This document shows positions 37,769-49,200 of a stretch of 64,000 nt of DNA, piece after piece (within the stretch, counting starts at the first letter, position 1; the number at the start of each line of letters is the position of its first letter). The notes beneath the pieces are model-generated. The model was not told the DNA's origin and made no database searches. It worked only from the letters and a program-made list of their open reading frames with translations. The stretch is taken from NCBI GenBank assembly GCA_949710005.1, contig OX453273.1:3054706-3118705 (forward strand), read 5' to 3'. A program made the position numbers and the translations under genes. Origin of the DNA: Ricordea florida (Eukaryota > Cnidaria > Anthozoa > Corallimorpharia > Ricordeidae).

Positions 37769-39290
37769 TCGGAAGCGCTATTGTTGGCATAAGAAGATTG
37801 TGTCAATTTGTCACAGTATAAAAAGGCTATACCGCGGATACACAGTCTCTTTCCAACCCAAAATGGGGAATTACTGCTCAGACTAAGTCTCTGTAATAGA
37901 CTTTCATTGATCACAGACGGTCATCCAGCCGATTTACACTACAAAGCGGCGTCTGAACGGATGCAGACAACTTTTCTCACAGATAATGAAGGCAACCTTC
38001 TGCCCTTTTAAGTAACACGTGTGGTAATGTGTAAGGTTGTATGGTTTCAGCCTTTCGGTCTTTGAAATGCCACAGTGTGTACCGCCCTTTACTTAGCAAA
38101 AGGGCGAAGCAAAAATACGAAAACTCACTTTATAAAAATTTTAACACCCTGGGCTGCAACGGGATTCATACCCACAACCTCTCGAATACCAGTGTTATGC
38201 TCTATCAGCTGAGCCTACCAGCTGTGGAACTCAAACCGTACAAGCTACAAAGGTAATCAACATCCAAACTTGATGTCCTTGAATTATCATTCATCTTTTA
38301 ACATAGCCTGTAACCATGATCGCATAGCGCAAAATAGTTAATGCATACATGATGTGTATCTTATAATGTTATTAAGTTTCCTCATTGTTGTTACACACAT
38401 GCTTAAGGACAATGACCCCGATAGATTACGCGAAACAGACATGAAGAATACGATACTATCTGTAAGTCCACTAAATGGAAAACGCGTTACTATACTCAGC
38501 GGGAAAGACATTCATTCTATTGTCTTGTCTTCATTAATGAAACAAAAATTTAATTTGTCTTATTGAAATCCCAGACAAAAAGAATAAATCACAAAGTTTT
38601 GTGGCGCAATTTGTTCGGTGCGTATCACTTCTCTTTCGTGCAGAAATAAATGATTTCACCAGCAATTTCAGTCTTTATTACATCCATTTTGAAATCACAG
38701 GTGATCGCTGCAATTTGATTGGTCCATAGCAGTGTAATTTATTCCCGAATCGAATTATACACGCGTATGGTTTCAGAAAAACGTTGCACTCCACTCTGTT
38801 CAATCATCATTATATATGGTCAGCTTACAGTTCAAAATGTTTGCAGGTTGCCTTAATCTTGCCACAAGCTCTCCTTTTAATTCTTTACAACCTCGTGGAC
38901 TTGTACATGAATTACATGTAATGCTTTGATTATATATTGGAAACATTACACGTGTAGTCGGCAAGTCAGCTGTACCTCCCAGAGATAATCTTTTCTGTGC
39001 TTTTGCCTTTGGGCATTAACTCTCTGTGGTAGGGACAGGCATGCAAAAACACGTCGGTAACGTTACGTTTACCCACGTCCTATTAGAAGAAAGGAATATT
39101 ATAATACAGAGTGAGCAGGCAGGAAAATTCGCTTTTACTGATTTTTCTTCGCGAGTCAAAACTTCGAAATTAGAACAACCCCTATAACAAACAAGTGAAT
39201 CGCAAATATGTACATCGCACTTTGTACGACGTAACTGCGTTCGACGACGGAGAACGCACCCTAATCTAGGCGAATTTGAAATATTTGTGA
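37769..39290. other. Intergenic DNA between minisatellite and MITE copy 2
   Basis: Apart from a degenerate tRNA-like segment at 38151-38219, nothing is recognised. Open frames are at most about 77 codons and have no motifs. Confidence 0.4.
38151..38219 (-). repeat. Degenerate tRNA-like SINE head
   Basis: On the - strand, GGCTCAGCTGATAGAGCA matches box A and the D-arm of a tRNA, and GGGTATGAATCCC is a near box B and T-arm with one change from GGGTTCGAATCCC. The acceptor stem is poor. It resembles the SINE heads at 42580-42651 and 42833-42904 more than a working tRNA gene. Confidence 0.5.
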
Positions 39291-39293
39291 TTA

Positions 39294-39584
39294 GGGACGG
39301 ACCATTAGAAAAGTGATGCGGGGGGGTGGGGAATTTTCAGCTAGCACGAATTTTTTTTTCGCTCACTGCTTGTGCAGGAATTTTTATTTCAGGTGAACCC
39401 CTCTGCACGAATTTTTTTTTACTACGAGTGAAAAAGTCACAATTGGACCTTCCTTCTGGATGAATTTTTTTTTACCTTCTTCTTTGCATGAATTTTTTTT
39501 TTTGGCATTTTCTTTTGCATGAATTTTTTTTTTGGTTTTTTCCCCACCCCCCTCCCCCCCATCACTTTTCTAATGGTCCGTCCC
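39294..39584 (+). mobile_element. MITE with TTA target duplication, copy 2
   Basis: The ends GGGACGGACCATTAGAAAAG and their inverse are identical over about 25 bp and continue into G-rich or C-rich tracts. TTA flanks both sides (39291-39293 and 39585-39587). The interior is built of about six irregular subrepeats of the form TGCA(C/T/G)GAATTTTTTTT, the inverse of those in copy 1 at 28173-28403. It has no coding capacity; the open frames across it are low-complexity. Confidence 0.8.
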
Positions 39585-39587
39585 TTA

Positions 39588-39760
39588 AGTATGTATGCAT
39601 GCATGCATGTATGTATTTATGCATGCATGTATGCATGCATGTATGTAAATATGTATACATGCATGCATGCATGTATGTATCCATGCATGCATGCATGGAT
39701 GTATGTCTGTCTGCATATATGCATGTTGCATGTATGTATGTATGTATGTATTTATGTATA
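39588..39760 (+). repeat. Microsatellite of ATGC and ATGT tetramers
   Basis: About 170 bp of interrupted (ATGC)n and (ATGT)n directly after MITE copy 2. The tetramer period gives long spurious frames on both strands rich in Met, His, Cys and Tyr; these are not genes. Confidence 0.85.
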
Positions 39761-40078
39761 GACACACTTTTCGCCCCCGCCCCCCACGAAACTGGGGTAG
39801 GACTGGTTCCTAGTACTGGTTGTTCGTGTTGTTGTCCATCCCAAGAATAACGACGGCTTGAAGATCAAAGAGGGAATGCACTGACGCATCGCTTCAACAT
39901 GGTTATGATCAATTCGCCTGGGTAATGAATTAAAATTGACCGGACTCGCCGACATCGCCCCACGGTTCAACTATATTTTCAAATATTAGATTTTGACTTC
40001 GATGATCGAACACATGTGATCCAAAAACGATGCAGATTTATGCGTTTAGTACTAGACGTAATCAGAGGTTAGTACAAG
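39761..40078. other. Intergenic DNA, nothing recognised
   Basis: A short unique stretch containing a C-rich run near 39774-39786. No gene or repeat is seen. Confidence 0.4.
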
Positions 40079-40224
40079 TACTGTAATGATTCGATTTAGC
40101 GCCCTGGGCGCTTATTTACTTTTTGGCACCTTAAGGGAGGGCACTTATTCAAGACAGTGCGTTTATTTAATTTTTAATATTCACATTTCTCAAAGCCCGC
40201 CATGAGAACAAAGTACAGCTCAAA

Positions 40225-40401
40225 ATGACTGGATCAAGGAGACTGGAAAACGGACTTGCTGTCCCTGGATCCTTCCTGGCCAGAACGACCAGCAGAGCAA
40301 TCACCACAAAATTTGAAGAAAAGATTATTCGTTTGAAGGAATTATGTACTCACATGGACATAACAGTTGAGAAACTCAGACGAAGACCACTGTTTTTGTA
40401 A
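40225..40401 (+). pseudogene. Short open frame inside the TA-flanked element, possible transposase remnant
   Basis: An ATG-initiated 58-codon frame ends at TAA and includes TKFEEKIIRLKELC and ITVEKLRRRP. The charged, helix-prone composition and the location inside a transposable element suggest a remnant of an element-encoded protein. No catalytic motif is visible and I cannot assign a family. It could be chance. Confidence 0.2.
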
Positions 40402-40480
40402 TGCATTATTACCTACGGTATGTCAGCTATTAAAGGAAGATGAACCACGTTTGATACGTACTGTGAAGGCGCTGTAATAG

Positions 40481-40707
40481 TAGGGAGCTTAAGCACGCGC
40501 GTTTTTGAGGCGCGGACGGCAACCGGAAGAGAACATTTCACATGCCAGGACAGTGGTGTCTCCCAGATTTCTATAGTGATCATCTCTAATGGAGAAAAGA
40601 TTTACTAATCAATGTAAATGTGGTTGTGTCAAGACAAGTTAAAAGGGAAAACAGCTCACTTCCGGTTGCCGCCCGCGTCTCAAAAACGCGTGTGCTTAAG
40701 CTCCCTA
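40481..40707. mobile_element. Nested inverted-repeat element (227 bp)
   Basis: Arms of about 47 bp (left TAGGGAGCTTAAGCACGCGC, continuing through GGCAACCGGAAG; right the inverse, ending GCTTAAGCTCCCTA) lie inside the larger TA-flanked element, with several mismatches. The centre is unrelated unique sequence. The position inside another element indicates later insertion. Confidence 0.7.
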
Positions 40708-41288
40708 ATATTAGAATAGGGGCACTTGTCAGGATAGGGGAGCGTATTAGAAGAGGGGCGCTTATAAGAATGGGAGCGCTCATTAGAATAGGGGCGCTTA
40801 TTAACAAAAACACATTCAAAAGGGGGGGGGCGCTATTAGAAAGGGGAGGAGGGAGGGAGCTAAATCGAATCATTACGGTATCTGTTTTGAGGAAGGCTGT
40901 AGAAGGCAACGCTTATCTTTGGACTTGGGAACTTACGTAAGAATATATTGTTGGCAACTTGGCCGATTAGACGAAAAAAAGAAGAAGAGCTTGAAATGTA
41001 CAAACATATTTTTATTTCAGCTTTCTCATACAAACAGAAATTGATTATGAAGATTTTTTAACAAAGCAACGTATGCATCTACTTCAAAATGGAGCACACT
41101 TTAATCAAAAGTGACCATAATGCGGATAAATAGAAAAACATGTGAATAAAAAACGTTGCGGATTCTATGGTTTAGTTGACATTCGATCAAATTAAGTTGG
41201 ACGATTTTATAGACGATGACTGGAACAGGATGATGAGATCTACACAAGATCACTGCAAGCGTAGGTATACCGAACCTACTGTTCCATT

Positions 41289-41361
41289 TAGTCTCCTTCG
41301 CAGCCGTTCTTAGGGAAGGAGCATTCTGTAACGAGACTAAGAATGGCTACGAAGGAGACTA
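41289..41361. mobile_element. 73-bp foldback MITE with near-perfect 9-bp flanking repeat
   Basis: Twenty-five-base arms (TAGTCTCCTTCGCAGCCGTT then CTTAG, and its inverse) differ at two positions. The flanks TGTTCCATT (41280-41288) and TGTTCCAAT (41362-41370) match at 8 of 9 bases, consistent with an aged 9-bp target duplication. This is the same duplication length as for the element at 982-1075. Confidence 0.7.
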
Positions 41362-41370
41362 TGTTCCAAT

Positions 41371-42117
41371 CGGCGCATGGATTTTGTTTAAATATCAGGC
41401 CGGAATTTTATTGAATGGAAAGTACTGTGCACTCATACTAACTTTTCCATGCCATCTCTGTAGTTACGAAAACAGAAGCTGCAGGCCTCAAACTGGAGTA
41501 TCGGATATTAAACCTACCACTCCCAGAAGTGATCAATATGTAACTTCTCCTCACAATACCAATACATTGTTAAGCAAACAGGTGACGAGAATCAAGAAAA
41601 TTATCAACCTGAGGATATTGAATTTATCTACTACCAATTCTCCAAAGTAACATGTAGGAAAGTATATAACACTCACAAAGGAGAATTACTACATGGAGTT
41701 TGGGTGTGAAAGTGTAAATTCATGTAGAACGCACTTCATTACTTCTAGTTTATTAACACAGTATTACTTACTGTGTGATTTTGACCTTGTTGTAGAATAG
41801 AGAAAGAGTCCCTCTTTAAATGCTCTCCTTACTTTTTATTTCTGTTGCATGTAGCATACTGTGATTCGAAAATAATGCGATATAAAATTCCGCTTAATTA
41901 TCATTATTATTGTTGTTATCATTAGTGTCATTATTACCATTCAAGTGAATAGTGCATTTCGCGCATTCTGATTGGTTTACTCGGAGGTGATTAGCAAAAT
42001 ACTATTCGCTACCGAGCAGCCAAGGAGAAACAAAACCGTCGGCCTCCCGTTTCGGTTTTCGAAGAGAAAATTATTTGAATAAAAGCTACTCATTTAGCTT
42101 GTGTGGTACATACTAAA
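41371..42117. other. Intergenic DNA
   Basis: No gene is recognised. An 88-codon frame at 41384-41650 has no motif. The part after about 41935 is probably the outer portion of the inverted-repeat element that follows. Confidence 0.4.
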
Positions 42118-42200
42118 ACAATTATTCACCTCAGTGTCGGTGAAAGTGGTGGCTCGGTTAATATCCACCACTATTCACCTCCACTTCGGTGAATAATTGT
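42118..42200. repeat. Nested inverted repeat
   Basis: ACAATTATTCACC (42118-42130) pairs exactly with GGTGAATAATTGT (42188-42200). An inner pair, GGTGAAAGTGGTGG with CCACCACTATTCACC, lies between them. This is typical of a small foldback element; no target duplication is evident. Confidence 0.6.
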
Positions 42201-42579
42201 TAATTACTATCGTTATATATCTTAATGATTTTCTTGCAGCGAGTGCCCCTTGGGATCTGTTTTCCATTTAGCGGCATGTTCTATTTGAGTTTTCTTTTGT
42301 CTTGGGTTCCCCTAATCAGGAGGAGATGGACTGGGGCGGTGGGGGGGGGATTGTTGGGAAGAAGGGTTGAGCACCCTTCCAATCCAAACCGTTTTGTCTT
42401 GAGCTGGTCACATTGTGAGTTCGTAATATACCCATAGATGGAGAAGAATGATGCAAATGAATATATGAAAGACCATATATTTGAACCGCAGAGTAATATG
42501 TAATGACATTAATTGATCATCGCAGTTATGTACACAACTTAAGCAGCTGTGAAATCAAAGCCAAAAAAAAAAAAACTCA

Positions 42580-42651
42580 GGCTTGAACGGGATTCGAACC
42601 CATGACCTCTGCGATACCGGAGCAGTGCTCTACCAACTGAACTATCTAGCC
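42580..42651 (-). ncRNA. tRNA-like SINE head, unit 1
   Basis: Box A (TAGTTCAGTTGGTAGAGCA) and box B (GGGTTCGAATCCC) are intact and the T-stem pairs. The acceptor stem has one mismatch. The anticodon loop CCGGTAT lacks the universal U33 and would read GGT, which is not expected for a working eukaryotic tRNA. It is therefore a pol III promoter unit of a SINE, not a true tRNA gene. Confidence 0.6.
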
Positions 42652-42832
42652 AACTGGGAGCTGGTCACATTGTGAGTTCGTAATATACCCGTAGATGGAG
42701 AAGAAGGACGCAAATAAATATATGAAAGACCATATATTTGAACCGCGGAGTAATATGTAATGACATTAATTGATCATCGCAGTTATGTACACAACTTAAG
42801 CAGCTGTGAAATTAAAGCCTGAAAAAAACTCA

Positions 42833-42904
42833 GGCCTGAACGGGATTCGAACCCATGACCTCTGCGATACCGGAGCAGTGCTCTACCAACTGAGCTGTCT
42901 AGCC
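42833..42904 (-). ncRNA. tRNA-like SINE head, unit 2
   Basis: Same structure as unit 1, with CAGCTCAGTTGG in place of TAGTTCAGTTGG, which restores a canonical box A, and with a weaker acceptor stem. Box B is intact. Confidence 0.6.
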
Positions 42905-43040
42905 AACTGGGAGCTGGTCATGTTGTGAGTTTGTAATCAGTATACTACTGACACAGGCGACTAATCTTGACTAGCATGTACGCATGTAAGGGACGTCAGT
43001 GCAAAGGCCAACATTAACAGAACATTTGGTTCTAACTTTA

Positions 43041-43290
43041 AACCCTTTCACTTCCCCATACACTGTAGTTTTAACCAAGCTTTACCCTGTCACTTCCAGA
43101 GTCAAACGTTGAGTCGTACACTGTGGTTCTATCTTTTAACCCTTTCACTTCCACAGTCAAACTTTGAGTCATACAATGTGGTTCTAAATTTTAACCCTTT
43201 ACTCTCAGAGTCAATCCTTAAGCCACACAATATGGTTGTAGATTTAAACCCTTCACTCCCAGATTCAAACTTTGAGTAGTAAGATGGGAG
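43041..43290 (+). repeat. ~54-bp tandem repeat, about 4.5 units
   Basis: Units begin near 43041, 43082, 43139, 43193 and 43247 with AACCCTTTCACT or close variants. They continue through AGTCAAACTTTGAGTCATAC and ACTGTGGTTCTA. Spacing settles at 54 bp in the later units. The array is not coding. Confidence 0.75.
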
Positions 43291-46200
43291 CATCCTAATA
43301 TAAAGTAAATGTTTCTTAGAGCTGTACTATTAATTGATTTGACAAACTTTAATTTCATTTGTTTGTGAGCTGTTAAAATTGTCAGTAGTAGGAACGCACC
43401 GGACGCTTAGCATTCGACTAAAAATACAATAATTTTTGTTGGGGTCAAATGAAATAGTCCATGTCGGTTCGATCCGAAGGGAATATTTGAGACCACCGGT
43501 TTTGAAGTTGGTCCCGAGAGGCCGGTCGATCTCACCCGACCGAAATGGCGCGTGTCACCAGATCATTTCTGTTACGTGATGGCCGATTCTCTTTGTTTGA
43601 AAATGGCGCAGAAGGTATATGGTAAAGCGCAAAAACGTGGAGCGGGTTTGTTCATCTGGAAGTACAGTTCTATTCCACACACGAAAATTCCGAAATCTAA
43701 AACCACAATTTTTGTTGAATGGATCGTGTCCATTATTGAATAGCCCAAAGGTTTCTCGAACGCGTCCTTGCCATTGGCTCAAGTCATTTTCATACTCATG
43801 CAATTATTTATAGAGCGTGGCGAATCAGACACTGATAGAATCTCGGCCTTCACGAGCTCAGGTGCTTCATGCCGGGGATCAACAAGAATTTGTCATGTGG
43901 GGTTTAGTGTCTTTTAGTGTCTTCAACAATTGCGTTTCCGTGGCAGGATGCAAAAGTTTTGTTTATAACAATACGGAAGCTATGGGACCCCAAAGGATCC
44001 GCTAAAATAAACATAACAACCACAACTGGTTGCCACCACGAGGAAAACGCCGGAATGTAACAGAAGACGGTATAAAAATCTGCTGTTTTCCGATTCAAAG
44101 GACCATAAATCATCTGCTTCTCACAATAATTTCCCCCGTACGCGTTAGGACATTAAATATTCTGAACTATGGTTATTTTAGAAATGAGTTTATCGATCCA
44201 CAGTAACTAGTCTATTGGAAGTGTCTACAAACGTATCAAAATTAACCATTTAACTTGATGTTTAATTTTTGTACCTCGGAACTGAAACTAAGTAAAACAA
44301 ACGGCAGGAAAACAAACAGCGCTCATGAGAGTTTGATCCTCTCCAATCACTTTGCAAAGAACGGACGTAGCATCTGTTTCCAGAACTCACATTATGGAGA
44401 CAACTTATGAAGTACTAGTAAAGAAGTTGCATGTCTGTTCAGACGTACTCTAGAGCAGAAAGAACTGAACCCTGACGGGGATGTGATGATCAACATCTAT
44501 CGTCTCCGTAGTACCCCAGTTCAAAATCAGCCATCAGGCAAATGGGAATAAAGTGATTCGTCACTAATATACTTTGCTTTATATCTGTTTTTTTGGTGAG
44601 GGCCGAGAAATACATTTTTCGTAGAATTAGAAGACACTGTAGAACAAGACACTGCTAACAATAATTTTATGCACGCCTATCAGTTATACCTTCATATCTC
44701 TAACATATCTTGTCTTTCACTTACGGGGTTTGATCTTGCTTTCTTATTTGAGAGAAGGTTTCCTTTTTAGCGAAGTTTACTGAGGATTGCGTTTCAGCTA
44801 TGCGCCGGCTTTTTGCGTGCTCTTACTCGCAATTGATTCGCAAAACTAGCAGGAAACCCTGCAGCAAGAAATTGAATTCATAACCTTTGATTATTTATCC
44901 CAGCATCTCGGGATGGTCTTTATTTAATCTCTGTTTTGCAATCAGTTAAGTGGTTTGCAAGTCAGACTGATAAAAACAGCGCCAAGTTCCATATCAACAA
45001 TTACACTGCATTACTATCAAAAGAGAAAACTTTACGAAGAGAGAGTGAACACGAGCTGATTATATTTAAGAAAATAACTTTGCGCTTAAGACTTTGTTTT
45101 TCAAAAAGGTATTATTCACTAAAGATTGAACACTTTTTAGATAAAGCATGCACATGACTCATTCGAAGCGGGGTTTATTTGAGATACAGTGTCTATGGCC
45201 AGGCTCTCGGTTTGGGCAAGATGGCGAAAAACGCATGAGTTGCCATAGAACTGCATCAGTTTATCCATAGGTTTAACTTTCCATTCACTGGGTCACGAGA
45301 AATAAAAAAAAACTGAATTAAAGTTGGAACTAGATACTGTGGCTCTTCGATAAACAGCATTGCATGGCTTTAATTCCACTTCATTCATAAAAACTTTTAT
45401 AGCCTACATAAAATAAAACCTTGTGGTAGTCAGCCCTTTTTGAGACTATTCAACGATGTATTTTCTCTGTATTGTTAGCTTTTCAAGTTATTCCTTAAAT
45501 GAACTTTGTTCCTCTTTTAACCGCTGTGAAACATGTATCCGTGTTGTTCCGATGGTAACTGTATGCCAAGATCTTAACCATCTCGACAAACTTTGCCCGC
45601 AAAGTCAGTCCCCGATGAATGAATGAATGAATGAATGACACTGCCAGCGATATTTTTTCGTGATCTCCAAGCGATACATTCTTTGTTTTCTATTTCGGTA
45701 ATACGTTCAGTCGTGTTTATTTTTTTAAATTATTTTCCGGTGAGTAAGTCAGTTGCTTCTAAAAATGTTACTATTTCCTTGGAAAGTGTCCAGTTCGCAT
45801 TGTGAACGCATGCAAAATTTATACGTAAATGTCGCTGCAAAAACCTCTTTGCCCTGAATTTTAATAATCAAAACAATGCAACTCAGGAACAAAACTCATG
45901 CCCACTTAACCACTCTTAACTTAGTCTTTTTTTACATTCTCTGATTTTTTTCTTGCATGGTGTCGTTCAAGATTGTCTACGGCTCAATGACTTTTAAAAC
46001 TGTCTGGTTCCGCCTCGCTGTTTTTATCAGAAAAAATATATTCAACCCTATGTCACTGTTAAAAAACATCTGTACTCTTGAGAAGGAAGCAAGTTGCATT
46101 TGTGTTGCAAATTCAGCGAAACTTTCGTTAGGGCTTCAATTGTTCTTATCGGAATCTTTCTTAACGCAATTTTCAATATGTTTACTTAAACATGTTTAAC

Positions 46201-49200
46201 TTAACTCAGATAGCAAATCTTTTCAAATTTGCTAAAATATTTTGCTTTTTAAGCGCGGGGGCAGTACCGTCTCGTTTTAAAACCTTTGATGTTATCCGCC
46301 TCCTTCCCGCAGCTGTCAGATCGCAGAATTTTGGAAAGAATAGTTTTGCCTCATTCTTAAAAAATCAAAACAAAAAAAAGCCAGCTAGCCATATGGAATT
46401 TTCTAGAAAATAAATGGAATGAATGACGTCGTGTTTGTATAAATTTCTATTTTTTTCTTTTTCGATATTTGATGGATACGATATTTTGGATCAGTGTGTG
46501 CTCGAATCAGCGATACTAGAAAAGCTCAGAGTGAAAAAAAACTTTACCGATCTGGTTTTATCTCAAGTGACATCCTAACCAGAATCAGATATTTTCAAAC
46601 GATATACAATTTTAACATTATCCTCAGGGCAATTAGGTTTCTTCACGGAATTGAAAACTCGTGGCAATCAAAAAACTAAGTTTCGCGGGCTCTGGACAAG
46701 AGAGATGCTCTCCGGCTTTACATCAAAACCCTTTCTTGCTACAGGAGTCAATCTGGGGTCATGCAGTGTGCTCTTAACATTACATTCATTCGAAGACCAT
46801 GAAACTTTTGAAGTCTGACAATTTTAGAAACGGTATCTACACGAGATTTTCAATTCTCGGCTTTCGTCATCGGTATTTGGAAAAATGTCAAACTTCGAGG
46901 AGTTGCACGTTTCTGTGAGTGCTATAAAAGTTAGACTGGAATAGCGCCACAAATACATTTTCTTAACTGGTGTCATTTTTAAAACGAGAACGAAAAACCT
47001 TGAACTCGTTACGCTATCTGAAACTCGTTCTCGAGTTTTCTTTCCGTTTAGCGTGACTGAAGTTTTGCAAGGCATGCCTCACCATTTATCATTACAGTGT
47101 ACAGTTTTTTGTCGTGCAAACCGCTGTACCAGTGGCAATGGCTTAAAATTATTGTAGAAAATTGTATACCCTCAAGGTCCCTTGCTTTGTCTACATCGGC
47201 TACTATACGTTTTGGCAGAATATTTCCTTATATTATTATTTAACGGCTCATATTCCGTGGTCCTTCTTGTAGTGTAGTTGCAACCTTAACCCCCTGTTGA
47301 GCGGAATCACATCGCAAAGAGAATATTTGGAAAACCATTAAGTATCATTAAACGAGACGCCTAGGTAATTATCGTAAGCCGTTAAATGCAAACGTAATTA
47401 TTTCATGCTCTCGGGCCACTTATGCTTTCTTGCTAGAGGGGACAGGTTTCGCTTTGCGCCAAAAAGTGACTTCTTTTACAAAATACCGCGACCGAATGGC
47501 TTTCTCGATTAAGAGCATCGAGTATCCACTTGAGAAATCAATTATTGCCAACCAAAGAAGATTTTTCCCATTCTTCATAATAGAAAAAAACAACATACCA
47601 GTGAATATCATGCGAGACAATCGCGGGGAGTTGAACACTAATTTACCGAAGGCGGTCTTTGAGCGCCTTGTCGGCGGCCCCGGCTACCTCTAATTTAGGT
47701 TTGTTTTTCAAGCGTAAAGAATCAATGGGCAGAGAGACGATTCCTCAAGGGACTCGCTGAATTAAAATTGCCATATCATCAAAAGCCAGAGACAAACAAC
47801 AACAGTCATTATCTCAGTTGAACAACCGAAGATTCAATTGAACAGAGCGGTGCTTGTAACTAGGACTCTCCGAGCGCCGCTAATTCTTGTGGTTGCTTTG
47901 TGTTATGAGCTTTTTCCGGTCCTTTCTGACTCTTCTTTCACAGGAACACCGCGACTTTTTTTAATAATATACCTACATCAATCATGAATTCTTCCATAGC
48001 CTTGGGCTAGTTAGGAAATACGATCTTTTTACTCCACGCGGAGTTGTTTATGTTGTGTTTAGAAGAGAATTAAACTCAATTTTACAGGCGCGAAAACCAG
48101 CGCCGGTTAGAGCCTGGAAGTCTTCAGTGATATACTGTGTTTGTCTATAAAATACAGGATTATGCTTGCTCGTGTCACTGTGTAAAGAAACGAATTCAGT
48201 TAGGCGTTCATATGTTTGTAAAGCGTATTCAGAGGGAGTGTCGGCATGTCAAACAGCTTGGCTAGCGATTATTTCAATTATCTGAACATGACACCATAGC
48301 GGCGGTACAAGAACCGACCGCTACTCAGTAGTAATGAAGATTGAACGTTTTTTTCTTTGTTGCACGTAGAGCACTAAACTCACATACTAGTGGCAAACAA
48401 TCGCCCGTTCCTTCCCCCAACTTCCTTCCTAAACGAATATTAATCGGAAAGATTCTTTAGTGAACTTGTAGAGTGTGAAAAAGTACTTCATTTGAGTTGA
48501 TAAGCATTGCAAATAAAAAGCTTCCCCTCCAGTCAATTATATTTGATATTTCCGCGCTAGCTTTGAGATATACTGCTACGCGGTACTAAAAAGTCGGCAC
48601 AAGAGACTTTGGTTTAACACGACTCGCTTTGATCAAATGGATATAAACACATCGGAACATGACAAGGGAAAAACTAATGCCAAAATTGAAAGGGTATATA
48701 TTTGTTTTACGACAGTTCAGTTGCTTACTATTGTTAACAATGCCAAAGGTTTTTACTGAACAAAGCGCCGACTAAAGGGATTCAATTTACGGAGTTTATA
48801 TTGCCGAAGAACCCTGCGTATGATTGCACACTTAAAGCCACAAAAGAACTTAAGTGCGTTTCTATTCTACGAAGAAAAAAAAAGACGACTAGAAGTTTGG
48901 ATAGTATTGTAGGTCAGTGTCAACAGAAGATTACCTCTTCTGTCCTTGCCAAATGTTTGCTTCTGTCTTTTAAAAGCTTTAGCTCGTTGAGTGCTTAATA
49001 CAAAAAGCCCAAAAAACTAAAGACGTTCGAATTTTCTGAACGAAGTACCTCGCGAAATAGCACTTTAAGGACAATAACTCGAGATAACGAGAACGTAGTC
49101 GGAAATTCTTTTATCTCGACAAAGACAGCCACAACATGTAAAAAGAATCCCATTCAAAAATGGCATTTGCCATGTGTTTCTAAAACCTGTCTTGGTCAGC

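Larger units (their letters stand above)
40081..40878 (+). mobile_element. Decayed DNA transposon or large MITE with TA target duplication
   Basis: Twenty-base ends (CTGTAATGATTCGATTTAGC at 40081-40100 and its inverse at 40859-40878, one mismatch) are flanked by TA on both sides. Subterminal sequence is rich in GCGCTTATT-type motifs, repeated several times near 40720-40830. TA duplication suggests a Tc1/mariner-like or similar superfamily, by inference. It contains a second inverted-repeat element at 40481-40707 and a short possible coding remnant at 40225-40401. Confidence 0.7.
42401..42910 (-). repeat. Tandem dimer of a tRNA-headed SINE-like unit (257 and 253 bp)
   Basis: Two units, 42401-42657 and 42658-42910, are nearly identical over their whole length, and the start of a third (GAGCTGGTCATGTTGTGAG) follows at 42911. 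Read on the - strand, each has a tRNA-like head, an A/T-rich joint and a body with ATGATCAATTAATGTC and ATATATGGTCTTTCATATAT. Differences between units are scattered substitutions and a shorter A-run, so the duplication is not brand new. Confidence 0.85.

Noticed and set aside
39488..39850. 120-codon frame on + and overlapping frames on -, rich in Met, His and Cys
   Set aside because: Produced by translating the poly-T subrepeats of the MITE and the ATGC/ATGT microsatellite; the tetramer period keeps several frames open.
40586..40940. Overlapping 106-107-codon frames on both strands with repeated Ile/Arg or Ser/Ala/Pro motifs
   Set aside because: They lie over the subterminal repeats of the TA-flanked element and have the period of those repeats.
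42580..42904. Two functional tRNA genes
   Set aside because: Anticodon loops lack U33, acceptor stems have mismatches, and both lie in repeated SINE-like units.
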